A stretch of 64,000 nt of DNA from Glomus cerebriforme (GCA_003550305.1 QKYT01000172.1:72909-136908); one strand, 5' to 3'; shown: positions 43,993 through 54,960, counted from the first letter of the stretch. The notes: a model not told the origin generated them from the letters alone. Numbers and translations: made by a program.

Positions 43993-45801
43993 ATGGCGTG
44001 TTCAAAATTATTTTCTGGAAATTTACCAGAAGTAGTAAATCATATTATATATTATTTAAGAAATGATAAAGCTTCTCTTTATTCATGTATTTTAGTTAAC
44101 CGATTTTTATGTCGTCTTACAATTCCCATACTTTGGGAAGATCCTTTATCTACTAAATGGAATGATGAATTTCATTATCATTTTATTGATATTTACCTTT
44201 TATTCTTAAATAATGATGATAAAAAAATTTTTAAAGAATCTCAAATTCTTCAAAGAATAAATTCTTTTTCTTTTAAACCTTTATTTGATTATCCAAGTTT
44301 TATTAAAACTTTAAATACATATCAATTGGAATCACATGTTGTAAATTGGTCATCTTTTATTCAAAAATCAAAAAAATCGAACTCATCTTCAACCTTTCAA
44401 TATCCAGACCCTTATATTTCATTAACGATTGATAACCATCATAAGAATGATTCATTGACTATTAGCCATCATGAATATATTAATTTGAATAATAAAAAGA
44501 ATGTAATAAAGCCAAAGGAAATGATAAATACTCTTTGCAGTTTACTTATCAAATTATTTATGAAAAATGATGCTTCTTTAAATAATTTGAATATAAGTAT
44601 TATCTCAAACAATAATAATTTCTTTATTGAAACATATGATATTATAATGAAGAATCCAAAATTCTTATCAAGTATAGAAAATTTTACAGTATCATCAAGA
44701 AATATTTATTCTTCATCTCAATTTGATTCTTTTTTATATTCTATACCATCAATATTTCCTTCTATTAAAAATCTTAATCTCGATATGAAAGTTAATGATA
44801 TACCACTCACAAAAAGTTTAGCTGATGTAATTCAATTTCAACCACACCTTTCATCTCTTATACTTTCCTTTACAAACTCAAATATATCTTATTTATTTGA
44901 AAATTTTAAGTATTGTTCTAAAACTTTAACTTCAATCAAGTTTATTGATTGTGATTTTACAAGTATTTTATCATTCAAAGGACTTAAATATCTTACACAA
45001 CTTAAATGTCTTCACTTTATTAATTGTTTGGGATTTAGACTTAATATTATTCAACCTTTACTTGATATTCCTACTCCATTAAAAATTAAATCATTAAAAA
45101 TAGGTGGTGGAAATATTAATGTTAATTCAATCCAATTATTATTTCAAAAAATTGGAACTTATTTAGAAAATTTATATTTAAGTGTTCCTATTGATGATAT
45201 GAGAGAAATAATAATTAATAGTATTATTCAATATTGTGATAAACTTAAATTTCTTCATTTAAGTCATATTAATCGAAAGAATGTTACTCAAATTTGTAAA
45301 TTACTTAGTCATTTCAAAGGTCATCTTAAATATCTTACCCTTGAATATAAATTTATTGGTAGTTTTGTAATTGACACAACTACTATGTTTCCAAATATTA
45401 ATACAAACCAATATGCGGAAAGTCAAGAAGGTAGTTTAATACTTTTAAAAGAATTGAGTAAAAATTTACCAGATAATTTAGAATATTTGGATTTATACCT
45501 TTCACTTGAACCAAATCAATTAAGAATCTTTTTAAATAATTGTAAAAATTTTGGATTAAAGAAATTATTAATTAGAAATAATATTACGGAGAATTTACCA
45601 AATATTTTGAACGTATTAAAAGAATTTGTTAAAAATTGTAATTTGGATTATTTAGCATACGGAATTGAATATTCTAACGCTCGCAAAAAGGATCATCAAA
45701 AGTTGGAAAATTTGTCTAAAGAAATTCAATCCTTTGAAAAAATGAAGAAAATGAAAAAATATGAAGATTTAGTTATGGATATTTCTCATTTTGAAGATTA
45801 A
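43993..45801 (+). CDS. F-box protein with leucine-rich C-terminal region
   Basis: An intronless frame of 602 residues. The N-terminal F-box (about 8-50) reads LPEVVNHIIYYLRNDKASLY, then SCILVNRFLCRLTIPILWED. This is the usual fungal form ending in W-x-D/N-P, which binds Skp1 in SCF ubiquitin ligases. From about 210 to 560 the chain has irregular Leu/Ile-rich repeats (for example LKYLTQLKCLHFINC, LKSLKIGGG-type, LKFLHLSH, LEYLDLYLSLEPNQL) that would form an LRR solenoid for substrate recognition. It ends with a charged Lys-rich helix (EKMKKMKKYEDLVMDISHFE). F-box/LRR genes are strongly expanded in this fungal group. Its substrate cannot be told from the sequence. A T-tract immediately precedes the ATG. 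Confidence 0.85.
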   Translation: MACSKLFSGNLPEVVNHIIYYLRNDKASLYSCILVNRFLCRLTIPILWEDPLSTKWNDEFHYHFIDIYLLFLNNDDKKIFKESQILQRINSFSFKPLFDYPSFIKTLNTYQLESHVVNWSSFIQKSKKSNSSSTFQYPDPYISLTIDNHHKNDSLTISHHEYINLNNKKNVIKPKEMINTLCSLLIKLFMKNDASLNNLNISIISNNNNFFIETYDIIMKNPKFLSSIENFTVSSRNIYSSSQFDSFLYSIPSIFPSIKNLNLDMKVNDIPLTKSLADVIQFQPHLSSLILSFTNSNISYLFENFKYCSKTLTSIKFIDCDFTSILSFKGLKYLTQLKCLHFINCLGFRLNIIQPLLDIPTPLKIKSLKIGGGNINVNSIQLLFQKIGTYLENLYLSVPIDDMREIIINSIIQYCDKLKFLHLSHINRKNVTQICKLLSHFKGHLKYLTLEYKFIGSFVIDTTTMFPNINTNQYAESQEGSLILLKELSKNLPDNLEYLDLYLSLEPNQLRIFLNNCKNFGLKKLLIRNNITENLPNILNVLKEFVKNCNLDYLAYGIEYSNARKKDHQKLENLSKEIQSFEKMKKMKKYEDLVMDISHFED

Positions 45802-46135
45802 ATGTTTTTATTTATTTTGTTATTATTATATTTCTTTTATTTTTTATTGTTTTTTTTTATCAATATTTTTATATATTTATATTTTTGTATTTAACTTATA
45901 ATTTATTATTATTAAATAAAAATATCGATATTGTTTTACGTTTAAATTTGAACCATGAGGCAAATAGAGAAAATATCTTGAGCATCGTATGCTATCATGT
46001 GATTAGGTAAAGTCATATCTGATATTTAAAAAACAAATAATTATTTATTAATATGAATAAAAGATAAACTTGTGTATCGCCAATTAATAAAATATTCAAA
46101 GTTATCATATGAACTCCGATTATAATTAATATTGG
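45802..46135. other. 3' intergenic region of the F-box gene
   Basis: An AATAAA motif occurs at about 45915. No other feature is recognised. Confidence 0.5.
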
Positions 46136-46312
46136 TTATACCGTAGCTTTGCCAATAGTAATGCCCATCAAATCAAAGTTATAGCTGAGACGTTCAAACG
46201 TTACAAGTGGGTCAGTTCAAGTACATTTATTGATAGTATGCAGTTCATGAATTCCAGCCTTGCCAATCTTGCAAAAAATTTAGGTGATAATAAACCTTTA
46301 ATAGGTGTTTAG
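46136..46312 (+). pseudogene. Fragment of a B-type DNA polymerase (mobile-element type)
   Basis: A 58-codon frame reads HQIKVIAETFKRYKWVSSST, then FIDSMQFMNSSLANLAKNL, then GDNKPL. The FIDSxxFxxSSLxxLxxNL phrase matches the exonuclease-proximal region of protein-primed family B polymerases, as found in Maverick/Polinton elements and linear plasmids. There is a stop right after (46310-46312), and no flanking polymerase blocks were found. It is a relic, not a gene. Confidence 0.55.
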
Positions 46313-46469
46313 TGATGATACTGTATTACAGATCGAAGTTCCTATTGGTCTTTTGATTGGCTTTGGGCCTCTTTCTCTTGTTCCTATTGACAATTGTTAG
46401 TATAGTTAATGATATTAAATTTTAGTAAGTGTTAAAAGCAAGCTTATATACAGTAATTAACCATTATAC

Positions 46470-46735
46470 TCCTATTATTTAAGAATTTTTTAACTTCTGA
46501 TTCATCTATGTCTAAACTATGTGAAAGTTTTCTGCCTTATCTCATGCATATTTGAATATACTAGGATCCTGTGACTTCATGTTTAATAAACCTGAAAATT
46601 TCTTTGACATTATCATTTGTATATTCAATGTTATCAGATAAATATTATAAGATGATTAAGGCACTTCAAGACTCTAAGTTCGATATTCTTTTAAGATAAT
46701 TCGCTATATGTTGTTCAAATTCCATAATAAACCTA
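46470..46735 (-). pseudogene. Unidentified decayed coding fragment
   Basis: One minus-strand frame stays coherent across four stops: MEFEQHIANYLKRISNLES, then YLSDNIEYTNDNVKEIFRFI, KHEVTGS, YIQICMR, GRKLSHSLDIDESEVKKFLN. Two of the stops are TAG/TGA at places where Trp would fit. I do not recognise the family. The low number of frameshifts suggests a fairly recent decay. Confidence 0.35.
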
Positions 46736-46839
46736 TAAAATAAATATCATAATTAGAAGATCGTCTTCAAGCAAGTAGATAAATTCCAATAAAAATTCAG
46801 ATGAATATAAAACAACTATAAAGATCAGCACTTGTAGTA

Positions 46840-47170
46840 AGTACTACTCATGTAAGAGAACTTTAATAAGTACACATGCTTAAGAACTCGTAGTAATGAG
46901 AACTCATGTACCAAAGAACTCGTAGTAATTGTAGTAGTAAGAACTAATGCGCAAAAGAACTCGTAGTAGTGAGAACTTGTGCATTGAGATACTTGTAGTA
47001 AGTACACATGCTTAAGAACTCGTAATAATGAGAATTCATGCACAAAAGAACTCGTAGTAGTTGTAGTATTAGAACTAATGTGCGAGAGAACTCATATTAG
47101 TGAGAACTTGTACATTGAGAGTACTTGTAGTAACAAGAACTCATACGTAAGAGTACTTGTAGTAAGCACT
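46840..47170. repeat. 132-bp higher-order repeat built from GTAGTA-GAACT subunits
   Basis: Subunits such as agaactcgtagtaatgagaa recur every 30-40 bases. A longer unit starting taagtacacatgcttaagaa recurs at 46867 and 46999 (132 bases), with a shortened third copy from about 47130. Confidence 0.8.
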
Positions 47171-47823
47171 TATCCTCTGCATATTATATTCATATTGCTA
47201 TAAGGAAGGAGCATAATCAAACCCTCCTCCGGATCTGATAGACCTTATAAACAATTTAAAATAACTGAATTATTAAAGAATATTATATACTTGCCTAGTC
47301 ATGGAGAGTGGAAAAAAATTTGTTTCGTGGATGTGAAGTGGAGAGTGGAGAGTAATAAAGATTTTTATGTTTCGTTTCATGAAGTCGTGGAGAGTAGGAG
47401 AGTGGAGAGTAAAGAAAAAAATATTCTCTATATATATATCAGTTTATACTTTTGCGTCAGAACGGAACGGAGGTGGCATCTACTAATTATCATACTATTA
47501 TCAGTGATGATTTGACGTAATTATTTGAATATAACAGATAATTTTTCAGTCGAGAGTTTATTATATCAGTTTTTTAAATGATGTCAAAATTGCCATTTGC
47601 CACTACAATCCGAAATTATGATATCGTATAAAAAATGCAAATGTATATTTAATAAATTACAGACGAGCCTGTGATTCATTGATTCATAAATACATGATTA
47701 TATTAATGACTACGCGCTGAAAAATAATATTTTTATGTAAGGTTATAGTAAAAAATAAAAACAAATGATCGGGACTTTGCATGGGATACATATTACTTTG
47801 ATAAATTTTTGATTTTATCCCTC

Positions 47824-48065
47824 TTGCTAGCTGAAGAACTTTCAACACATAATGATCTTGCTGACGCATTGGCTAAAATAGGAATAGAAGCAATATACTG
47901 TCAATAATCGTCTCATCGATAAAAGTATTAGAAAATGGGCCTCCCATATAACTACCGATTTCCTACACAACTCCGAACTTTTAACTTTACACCCATTTTA
48001 CCATTTATACAAAAATCAGACGTAGACTGGTACATTATGGAAAAATGATTAAAATATAACCCCTT
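47824..48065 (+). pseudogene. RNase H fragment of a LINE-type retrotransposon
   Basis: The frame from 47824 reads LAEELSTHNDLADALAKIGI and ends at a stop. Past it, in other frames, come WASHI-type remnants and IQKSDVDWYIMEK. HNDLADALAK matches the last catalytic block of retroelement RNase H domains (H-x-x-N-x-x-AD-x-LAK). No reverse transcriptase part is present nearby. It is a short relic. Confidence 0.45.
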
Positions 48066-49227
48066 CATAACTAATATAGTGGTTTTTGTAAATTATGATT
48101 TTGAATCTGGCGTATTTATAAAGATATATATAGGAAAAGAACGTAATAAGTACAGTTTAGTATTGTTATTATTGTTATCTTTGATAATCATAATAAACTT
48201 ATATGGAAAGAAAGGATACAAATTGCTCTTTATATAATATTTGCAATTTATATAATTCATAAAAAAGTTGGCAAAGTAATATTTTATCTTCACTAACGAA
48301 TTCTGATCTAAGTTGATGTTTAATTAAAAGTTATAATGTGAAATGTCAAATTCTCAATTCTCGATCAAAAAATTCATCATTGTATAATAGATGGATTTCT
48401 CAGGTATCCTTCTAAGTCATGAAACCTCCTTTTCTTTTCTATCAACATTGATTTAGTTTCATAATAGTTAACATACACAATAATTTGATCTCGTAGTGCA
48501 ATTAATATCCTGGACTTCCAATGACCAGATAGTCAACAAATATTAGCTGAATTGGCCAACCCATTTCATATCAGTGAATGGTAGATTCGATATTTGATCT
48601 TTCTTTTTTAATGATTAAATATATAAAATAATTTATTTTACATTTTTAATTCAGCCAACAATCATTGGATACTTTTGAATAAATATAGACCTGTAAATCC
48701 TAATGTATGAATAATGATAATAATATTATTATTATAGGAATTTTGAGGGATTTAATTAAATTTTCTCGTTAAATTTAAAGAAAAATTTTGCGCGAATGAT
48801 AGTGTTATAAATTGTTAAGGACGGATAATAATGAAATTAAGGTAAATTTTCGATTTCAAAATTCGTATTAAATGTTTCTAACATTGTTTCTGGTAAAAAA
48901 AAAAGGGGGAAATTTTGCCAAATCAACTTTTGTTCCATTATCTCGTTGACTATCACATTCAGGTCGTGATAACGTTTCTTCTAAAATTTTGCTTTTCTAC
49001 TCTTAGATAAAGATATTTTAAAACCATCAAAATTTCTTCAAATTCTGTGCTTGCTAGGAAACTCTATATAATATATTGAATAAATAAGTGAGAATGAATA
49101 TTCAATATCATTAAACACATGACACAAAAACACAGACGAAAATATCATATCGCCATGGTGGCGTGATGTGCTTACTAACAGGACGCTCATCAATATGTTC
49201 TTTAATATCATCATCTGTGTCCAAGTA
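48066..49227. other. Intergenic DNA
   Basis: No gene or repeat is recognised. A short G-rich/C-rich area at 48,900-48,920 and one at 49,240-49,260 stand out; the latter belongs to the adjoining MITE. Confidence 0.4.
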
Positions 49228-49408
49228 CAGTGACACCTCCCTAAGTGTCCCCCCCTTGGGACCATAGTAAAAAAATAGCAGAATGTGTACTTAGAGAGGG
49301 TGTGGTAAAATTATAGAACTCTTATAAGTTGGGATCAAGCCTACCGTGCACTACTGCACTTAAAGAGAATTTATACTTATAGAGAGTGCGCTTATGGAGG
49401 TCTTACTG
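49228..49408. mobile_element. pogo-like MITE with CAGTRASACCTCC ends
   Basis: Left CAGTGACACCTCCCTAAGTG and inverted right CAGTAAGACCTCCATAAGCG are flanked by TA on both sides. This is the pattern of pogo/Fot1-type elements. The 181-base interior has no frame. The ends resemble those of the element at 3520-4223 (CAGTCAGACTTC). Confidence 0.75.
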
Positions 49409-50746
49409 TATTTTCATCATTCTTATTTTTGGTAGGAATAGATAATTTGGTTTGTACTATTTGCGTAAGTTTTGAGAAAAGCATTTTTTTAGTTTCTCTA
49501 TAACAGAGATAAATTTTTTTAATAAAATTAGTGATCAAATATGTATAACATCATATTCAGAATGTGAACATGATTCTGTATATCTGTAAACGCAAAAATA
49601 AAGAATAAATACAAGCTTTTTAAAAAATTTTTAGAAAGTTCTTGAGAGAATTGAGCGCAGACGCGTCATTTATATAGAAAGACATATACCTTTTATCTGT
49701 TGAGAATCATTCTTCGACAAATGTGCAAACTCTTTGGTTCAAAGAAATAAGAAGGATATATGCTAATATATAAATATAAAAATTGAAAAAATTAACAAAT
49801 AGCAGAAAATTCAAAATTTTTGTTTTTAACGAAAACAGGTGCAATGAAAAAAATAAAAAATGGATCGAAAAAAAAATATATTTGTAAGTTTGGTATTTAT
49901 ATTCAATTTTTATGTCGTACAGTTGATCCGTATTTAATTCATGAAAATGTGAATAATTATTCATAATTCTCGTTGGAATAACAATATCTTTGAACATCAT
50001 TTTTTTTATACTGCTGGCAGTCCATATTGAGGATAGTAAATATCAAGATCGAAGCATTTAAATAAAAATATGTTAACAAATAAACTTTCAATCACGTAAA
50101 TATAATAGTTAGGGAGTGATAGTTAAGAGTGAAGTTACAACATTGTAACATTGTTTTGCGGCTGAGTATACTTTTTTTTTATAAGGACTGTAAAGCCTGT
50201 AATAATGGGATAAGGTGAGGCGTATTATCTAGTTCGTTTGTAAAATAATTACAAAGCATTGTCTTTATTTACTGTATCTTTTAAATTCTACGATTAATTT
50301 CTCGAGTAAAAAAAACTAACTTCTTTTTTAAGCTCAATGATCCTTAACTCTTTTACGTAAATTTTACTTGACGCCAGCATGATTTTTTTATTTGCATACA
50401 AGAAAAAGATCCACTCTTTTAACCTTTTAAATGAAAAGAATGATATTAAAACTGGTATGAATAATGAAAAGGAAAATTGAATATGGAATTTTTTTTTGTC
50501 AAACAAAAATATATATTTATATATTTATTCTAAAATATGATAAAAAATAAGATACATTTTTATAAGATATATAAACATGAAGCTAAAAGCCTAAATTCTA
50601 TATAGATAAATTTCCTACATTTTTTTAAAACTATCAAGAAATAATAGGATCAATAAAAATCACGCCGAATATCACACACCGAAAGAAAAAAAAATATTTT
50701 TCACCTTGAGAACTTTCCTCCTCTCCTCTTCTCCCTCGTTAGATTT
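49409..50746. other. Intergenic DNA
   Basis: A 97-codon minus-strand frame at 49707-50000 is Phe/Leu/Ile-rich and looks like chance. 50,660-50,740 should contain the 3' untranslated part of the BTB gene. Confidence 0.4.
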
Positions 50747-51637
50747 TTAATCTTTTAATTCAATTAATAAATAATATTTGGGATTTTCTTTGTCTTTTTC
50801 ACATTCCAAAGTATCAACAGCTTTAACATCACCAGAAAATAAATATTTAACAACCTTACCAATTAAATAATTTTGAATAAAATAAATACCACATTGATTC
50901 AATTGTTCATTCTTCTTTTTAAATTTTCTACAATATTCCAAAAAGATATTTAAATTCGTAGAAGGAGATTTTGTAGGATCCAATTGTATTCCACTAAAAA
51001 ATTCTTCATATAACGTTGTAGTTTTTTGTTTATTAAGACAAACTGTGTATAAATGAGGATTCTTTTCACATGCATGTTGATAATCATATTGATGTCTCAA
51101 TTCTTGAAATGAAGATATCGCGAGAGTAAAATCCAAGTATTTTTCCACTAGAGCGCATCTCGTATTACTTGAAATTATTTTGAAATCTGGTTCTTTTTTA
51201 TATTCTAATAAATTATCCAAAATTAATTTCGATGATTCTTTATAAATATATTTGAATCTATACCGATCGGCCAAGACTAAGGAAATGAGCGGTTTTTCTT
51301 GGAAATGTGATTTTAAAAAATTATCAGCCGCTTCAATAATCATAACAAATTCATATTTATCAGCTAATTGACAAAATTCTATAATATTTTCCCATGTAAT
51401 GGGTATAAATTTATGTGGATATAAATATGATAATAAATTTTCAAATATACTTGAAGATGTATCGGTTAAATTTATCGTTGGTAATTCTTCTTTTGTTGTT
51501 ATAGCACATGTAAACATATCTTGAAATACTTTTGATGCTATAGATAAAATATTTTTATGTAATCGAAATGTTACATCTTGTACCGTCACTAAAATATCAC
51601 CATCTTCGTAATAATGTAAAGAACTTTTTTGTGTCAT
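50747..51637 (-). CDS. BTB/POZ domain protein, second paralogue
   Basis: An intronless 296-residue frame on the minus strand. The BTB domain (about 9-110) starts LHYYEDGDILVTVQDVTFRL and has LHKNILSIASKVFQDMF. The middle helical part (ADKYEF, ADRYRFKYIYKESSKLIL) aligns with the gene at 20624-21451, and the C-terminus (about 200-296) is more divergent. No kelch, TLDc or SPRY domain is seen. The role is likely that of a CUL3 ligase adaptor, by family. It lies next to a BTB-SPRY gene on the same strand, but that gene belongs to another BTB subclass, so this is not a simple tandem pair. Confidence 0.85.
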   Translation of the reverse strand: MTQKSSLHYYEDGDILVTVQDVTFRLHKNILSIASKVFQDMFTCAITTKEELPTINLTDTSSSIFENLLSYLYPHKFIPITWENIIEFCQLADKYEFVMIIEAADNFLKSHFQEKPLISLVLADRYRFKYIYKESSKLILDNLLEYKKEPDFKIISSNTRCALVEKYLDFTLAISSFQELRHQYDYQHACEKNPHLYTVCLNKQKTTTLYEEFFSGIQLDPTKSPSTNLNIFLEYCRKFKKKNEQLNQCGIYFIQNYLIGKVVKYLFSGDVKAVDTLECEKDKENPKYYLLIELKD

Positions 51638-52310
51638 TTTTTTTTATTCTTTGGCTTTTGGTCTTCTAGTTAAAAATGTAAAAAAAGGTGAGAGAGAAAG
51701 AAATTCTTTTTTTAAATACAGACAATGAAACGTGTAACTCATTATTTTTATTTTGATGATTATTGGTATATTAGTCGTTACCATTTCAAAACCGATCGTC
51801 ATTGTAATATTTATCTTGTGGCGTAATATGCATGCATGCGTGTCATTACAGAATATACATAGATATACCCAATAGTATTTATATAATTTTCGGTTTAGCC
51901 AGTTCGGATGATTATTAATATATACAAGTCTCATCAATCATATGATCAGATTGCCATTTTTAATAACAAATAATTGAAAAATTTCTGATCCATTGTCGCA
52001 AGTTTTCTAACATTTCATTCAAAAATTTAGTTTTAATGCACTTACTACTTTCCCATTTACTATACATTGTAAAATATTCCCCCTTGAATAGTATTTATTG
52101 CAAAAAGTAAATATACAGTAATTATAATTTCCTCTTTGTATAATCTCCTCGTTCAAGTAATCTCTGTTAATATATGATTTATCCGGTTTTCCTGGGATCC
52201 TATATCGCTATAACTAAAGTTATAAGGTATTAATATGAATATGTCAAACATTTAAAATTATTTTAACTGGAATAATTAATACTTGAACATTAATTCAATA
52301 AATTTAGCTA
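51638..52310. other. Intergenic DNA upstream of the BTB gene
   Basis: A/T tracts at 51,636-51,720 form the 5' region of the BTB gene. No other gene is recognised. Confidence 0.5.
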
Positions 52311-52640
52311 ATGGTTCCAATGTTCATTGGCAACTTTTTGACGAATTATTTTCTACTTTGGTTGAATTCTCTAATTGTTCTAAGATTGGCAACCTTTCCA
52401 TAAAGAGTTTTATATACATTATCAAATATCAATCCACAATTTGGAATTTATAATTCCGGTGAATAATTTTCTATGCGATGAGTATTCTTAACAATTTTCA
52501 TCCAGTAATTGAAAATAATCTGCGGCATAAAACTATTATCTTTGGTTAAAGATTCCTTTTTAACTAATCTTATATAAGTGATATAATTTTCATCACAGAA
52601 GAATTATTACGTCATTTAATAAATATCCTCTCGTTATTTT
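52310..52640 (-). pseudogene. Relic of a BTB-BACK gene (N-terminal/middle part)
   Basis: On the plus strand, gaattctctaattgttctaa at 52365 and the following 'gattggcaacctttccat' closely match gaattttctaattgttctaa and onward at 53660 in the intact BTB-SPRY gene. A second block at 52500-52580 (ctgcggcataaaactattat, ctttggttaaagattccttt) matches its BTB end around 54040-54100. Intervening coding DNA is deleted. It is a dead duplicate of the neighbour. Confidence 0.65.
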
Positions 52641-52949
52641 TGGATTCTTTAATTTTTTAATTCCGTATAACGTCATTTCAAATTTTCAACTGCTCCTTTT
52701 TATTTAACAAGCTAACAAAGAAACCTTTAAGAAAAAAAAAAAATTGAATTGGGATTTTTATTCAATAAATTTTAAATAAAATATATTCAATTCATCCTAT
52801 ATTTAAAATACTACATTTCTGTTAAAAGTCCCCCCCCCCCTTCGAATATAATGCTGACCAAAGGTATCATAATTCCGGTCAAAATTGGAATATGCAAGGC
52901 AGAGTGCTTATTTTTGGGGCGCTTAATAACAGCAGAATAAATGTTAAAA

Positions 52950-54356
52950 TCAACTTTTTTGATGAGGCTGAATTCGAACGCGACCAGGACGATATAATGA
53001 TACTACTGGGTAAAGTTTTGATGGGAAATTATTCCATCCTGATACCTCCGGATATTTTATACCATTAACTGTAAAAGCACAAGTTTTTTTATTCATATCT
53101 AAATGAACGGTAATTTTTGCACAATCTTTATCAAATGATGGACAATATTTTAACCGTGTCCTAGAATTCCAACATTGACCATTAGAACCCAATACCCATC
53201 CATTAGAGTGATTTTCTTCTTTCCAGGTTTCATAATTAAAATTTTCTGATGCACATACTCCAATCCAAGTATTATCACAAATTTTCTCAATAATGACATC
53301 CCATTCAAAAATGCCCTTATATCCTAATACTATTTTAGCTCTAACACTTTGTAGTATATAATGATCACTTTGTGCGGCACATACAACTTTTCCATTATCC
53401 TCAATAATAAGTTTTGATCCACGTGCTGACTCATCCCATATATAACCAAAGTTGTATGGTGTTCCTCGAAAACAATTTGTATTAGGTGATCTAAGTTGAT
53501 GCCTATAAACCTTCACAGTAGGAGTAATTTCTAATGGTTCAATAATATCGGTTATTATTTCCTCTTTAATTCGCCTGAAATCAATAAATTTAACCAAAGG
53601 CTTCAATTCATCAATAATTTTTTGTCGATTGGTAATATCTTCATTTTTCACTTTGATTGAATTTTCTAATTGTTCTAAGGTTGGGAGCAATTTCATTAAA
53701 GTTTTATATGAATCATTAGAGACTTGTTTTGCTACAAGGATAGCACTATATCGAAACACTTCATATTCTGGGGTTGCAAAGTACATTTTTTTTTTATATG
53801 TATAAGATAAAAGATATTGAAAGGCAGCAGTAGATAATCGACCAAATTCAATGGTATTTAATGGAATAGTTGCTATTGTTTCAACCAATAAATTAAGAAA
53901 AATATTATCTTCCGATACTACCAATGTATCTATGGCCTTAGATAATAATTCAGGTGAATAATTCTCCATATCATTCTTTTTTAAAGCGTTTTTAACAGTT
54001 TTCATAATAAAATTTTGAAGATTTAATAATTGTAAATAATCCGCAGCACTAAAAATTTCAACTATATTATCCATAGTTAAAGATTCTTCTTTAACTGATC
54101 CTGTATAAGTATATTCTAATATGATTTCCATTGTAGAAGAGTTGATTGTCGGAAAAGAAACTTGATTTTCGTAACTTTCTTTCATACCATTATAAAGTAA
54201 TCCATCAAAAACTTCTGATCTTGCCGCTAAAATTGCTCTAGAACAATATAATTTCTTTTCATCCCCACATAAAATTTCTATATCACTGTACTTTGGGTTA
54301 TTTATTAATAATCTTAAATCTTGTTCTAAAGAATATCCTCTCATCATTTCTGACAT
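52950..54356 (-). CDS. BTB-BACK-SPRY domain protein
   Basis: An intronless frame of 468 residues. BTB domain about 14-115 (NNPKYSDIEILCGDEKKLYC, SRAILAARSEVFDGLLYNGM, EYTYTGSVKEESLTMDN); BACK-like helical part about 120-240 with a conserved STAAFQYLLSYT segment; a short coiled linker (LPTLEQLENSIKVKNEDI). The SPRY/B30.2 domain spans about 300-465 (YKGIFEWDVIIEKICDNTWI, GVCASENFNYETWKEENHSN, GWVLGSNGQCW, then PVVSLYRPGRVRIQPHQ). BTB binds cullin-3 and SPRY would recognise the substrate, so a ubiquitin-ligase adaptor is likely (inferred). Relics of the same gene type flank it on both sides (52310-52640 and 54560-54960), which points to an older tandem array. The start Met was chosen as the first in frame before the BTB fold. 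Confidence 0.9.
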   Translation of the reverse strand: MSEMMRGYSLEQDLRLLINNPKYSDIEILCGDEKKLYCSRAILAARSEVFDGLLYNGMKESYENQVSFPTINSSTMEIILEYTYTGSVKEESLTMDNIVEIFSAADYLQLLNLQNFIMKTVKNALKKNDMENYSPELLSKAIDTLVVSEDNIFLNLLVETIATIPLNTIEFGRLSTAAFQYLLSYTYKKKMYFATPEYEVFRYSAILVAKQVSNDSYKTLMKLLPTLEQLENSIKVKNEDITNRQKIIDELKPLVKFIDFRRIKEEIITDIIEPLEITPTVKVYRHQLRSPNTNCFRGTPYNFGYIWDESARGSKLIIEDNGKVVCAAQSDHYILQSVRAKIVLGYKGIFEWDVIIEKICDNTWIGVCASENFNYETWKEENHSNGWVLGSNGQCWNSRTRLKYCPSFDKDCAKITVHLDMNKKTCAFTVNGIKYPEVSGWNNFPSKLYPVVSLYRPGRVRIQPHQKS

Positions 54357-54559
54357 TAATTTTTAAGAAAGAAAGAAAGAGAGAATTATTATTATTGACT
54401 CCATTTCAAGAAATTTAAATAGTTTAAATTTAGACTTGTATACATATACCATTACACATGTACTATTGAAGATCTAAACAAAACAATCATATAATTAATA
54501 CGTTCGCATAAAATTCCAATTCCATTTAGATTTTATAGGTTTTATATAAATAAGCTAGT

Positions 54560-54960
54560 ACGAATTAAATACTACCGGATAAAGTTTGATGGTAGGTTAT
54601 TCCAGCCTAAAACTTCTAATGTTTTATACCATTGATTGTAAAGACAAATTCTTTTTTTTATTCATATCTAAGTTAATCTCTAAATGGTCAAAATTTATCA
54701 TACGACAATTACCATTAGAACCTAATAGGCTAATACTCATTCAGTATGCAAATCTTAATTAAAATTTTCCAATATCATACACCCTGCCAAACATAATTAC
54801 AATTTTTTCAATAATGGCATCTCATTCAAAATATCTTCATTTCTAATACTATTTTAGCTCTAACATATTGAGCTCTAACATATTGATATAAATCACAACC
54901 ATATGCACGTACATCTATCTGCACGTACATCTTTTTTTATGATCTTCGTCCCGACCAAAG
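54560..54960 (-). pseudogene. Relic of the SPRY part of a BTB-SPRY gene
   Basis: On the plus strand, taccggataaagtttgatgg at 54571, ttttataccattgattgtaa near 54632 and tcatatctaa near 54661 correspond to tactgggtaaagttttgatg (53003), ttttataccattaactgtaa (53060) and tcatatctaa (53093) in the intact gene. Further blocks (caattaccattagaacctaa; ctattttagctctaacatat) follow in the same order. Frameshifts and deletions are numerous. Confidence 0.7.

Noticed and set aside
46825..47043. 72-codon minus-strand frame with repeats
   Set aside because: It is a translation of the 132-bp repeat.
49707..50000. 97-codon minus-strand frame
   Set aside because: Low-complexity hydrophobic translation of A/T-rich DNA without homology that I can see.
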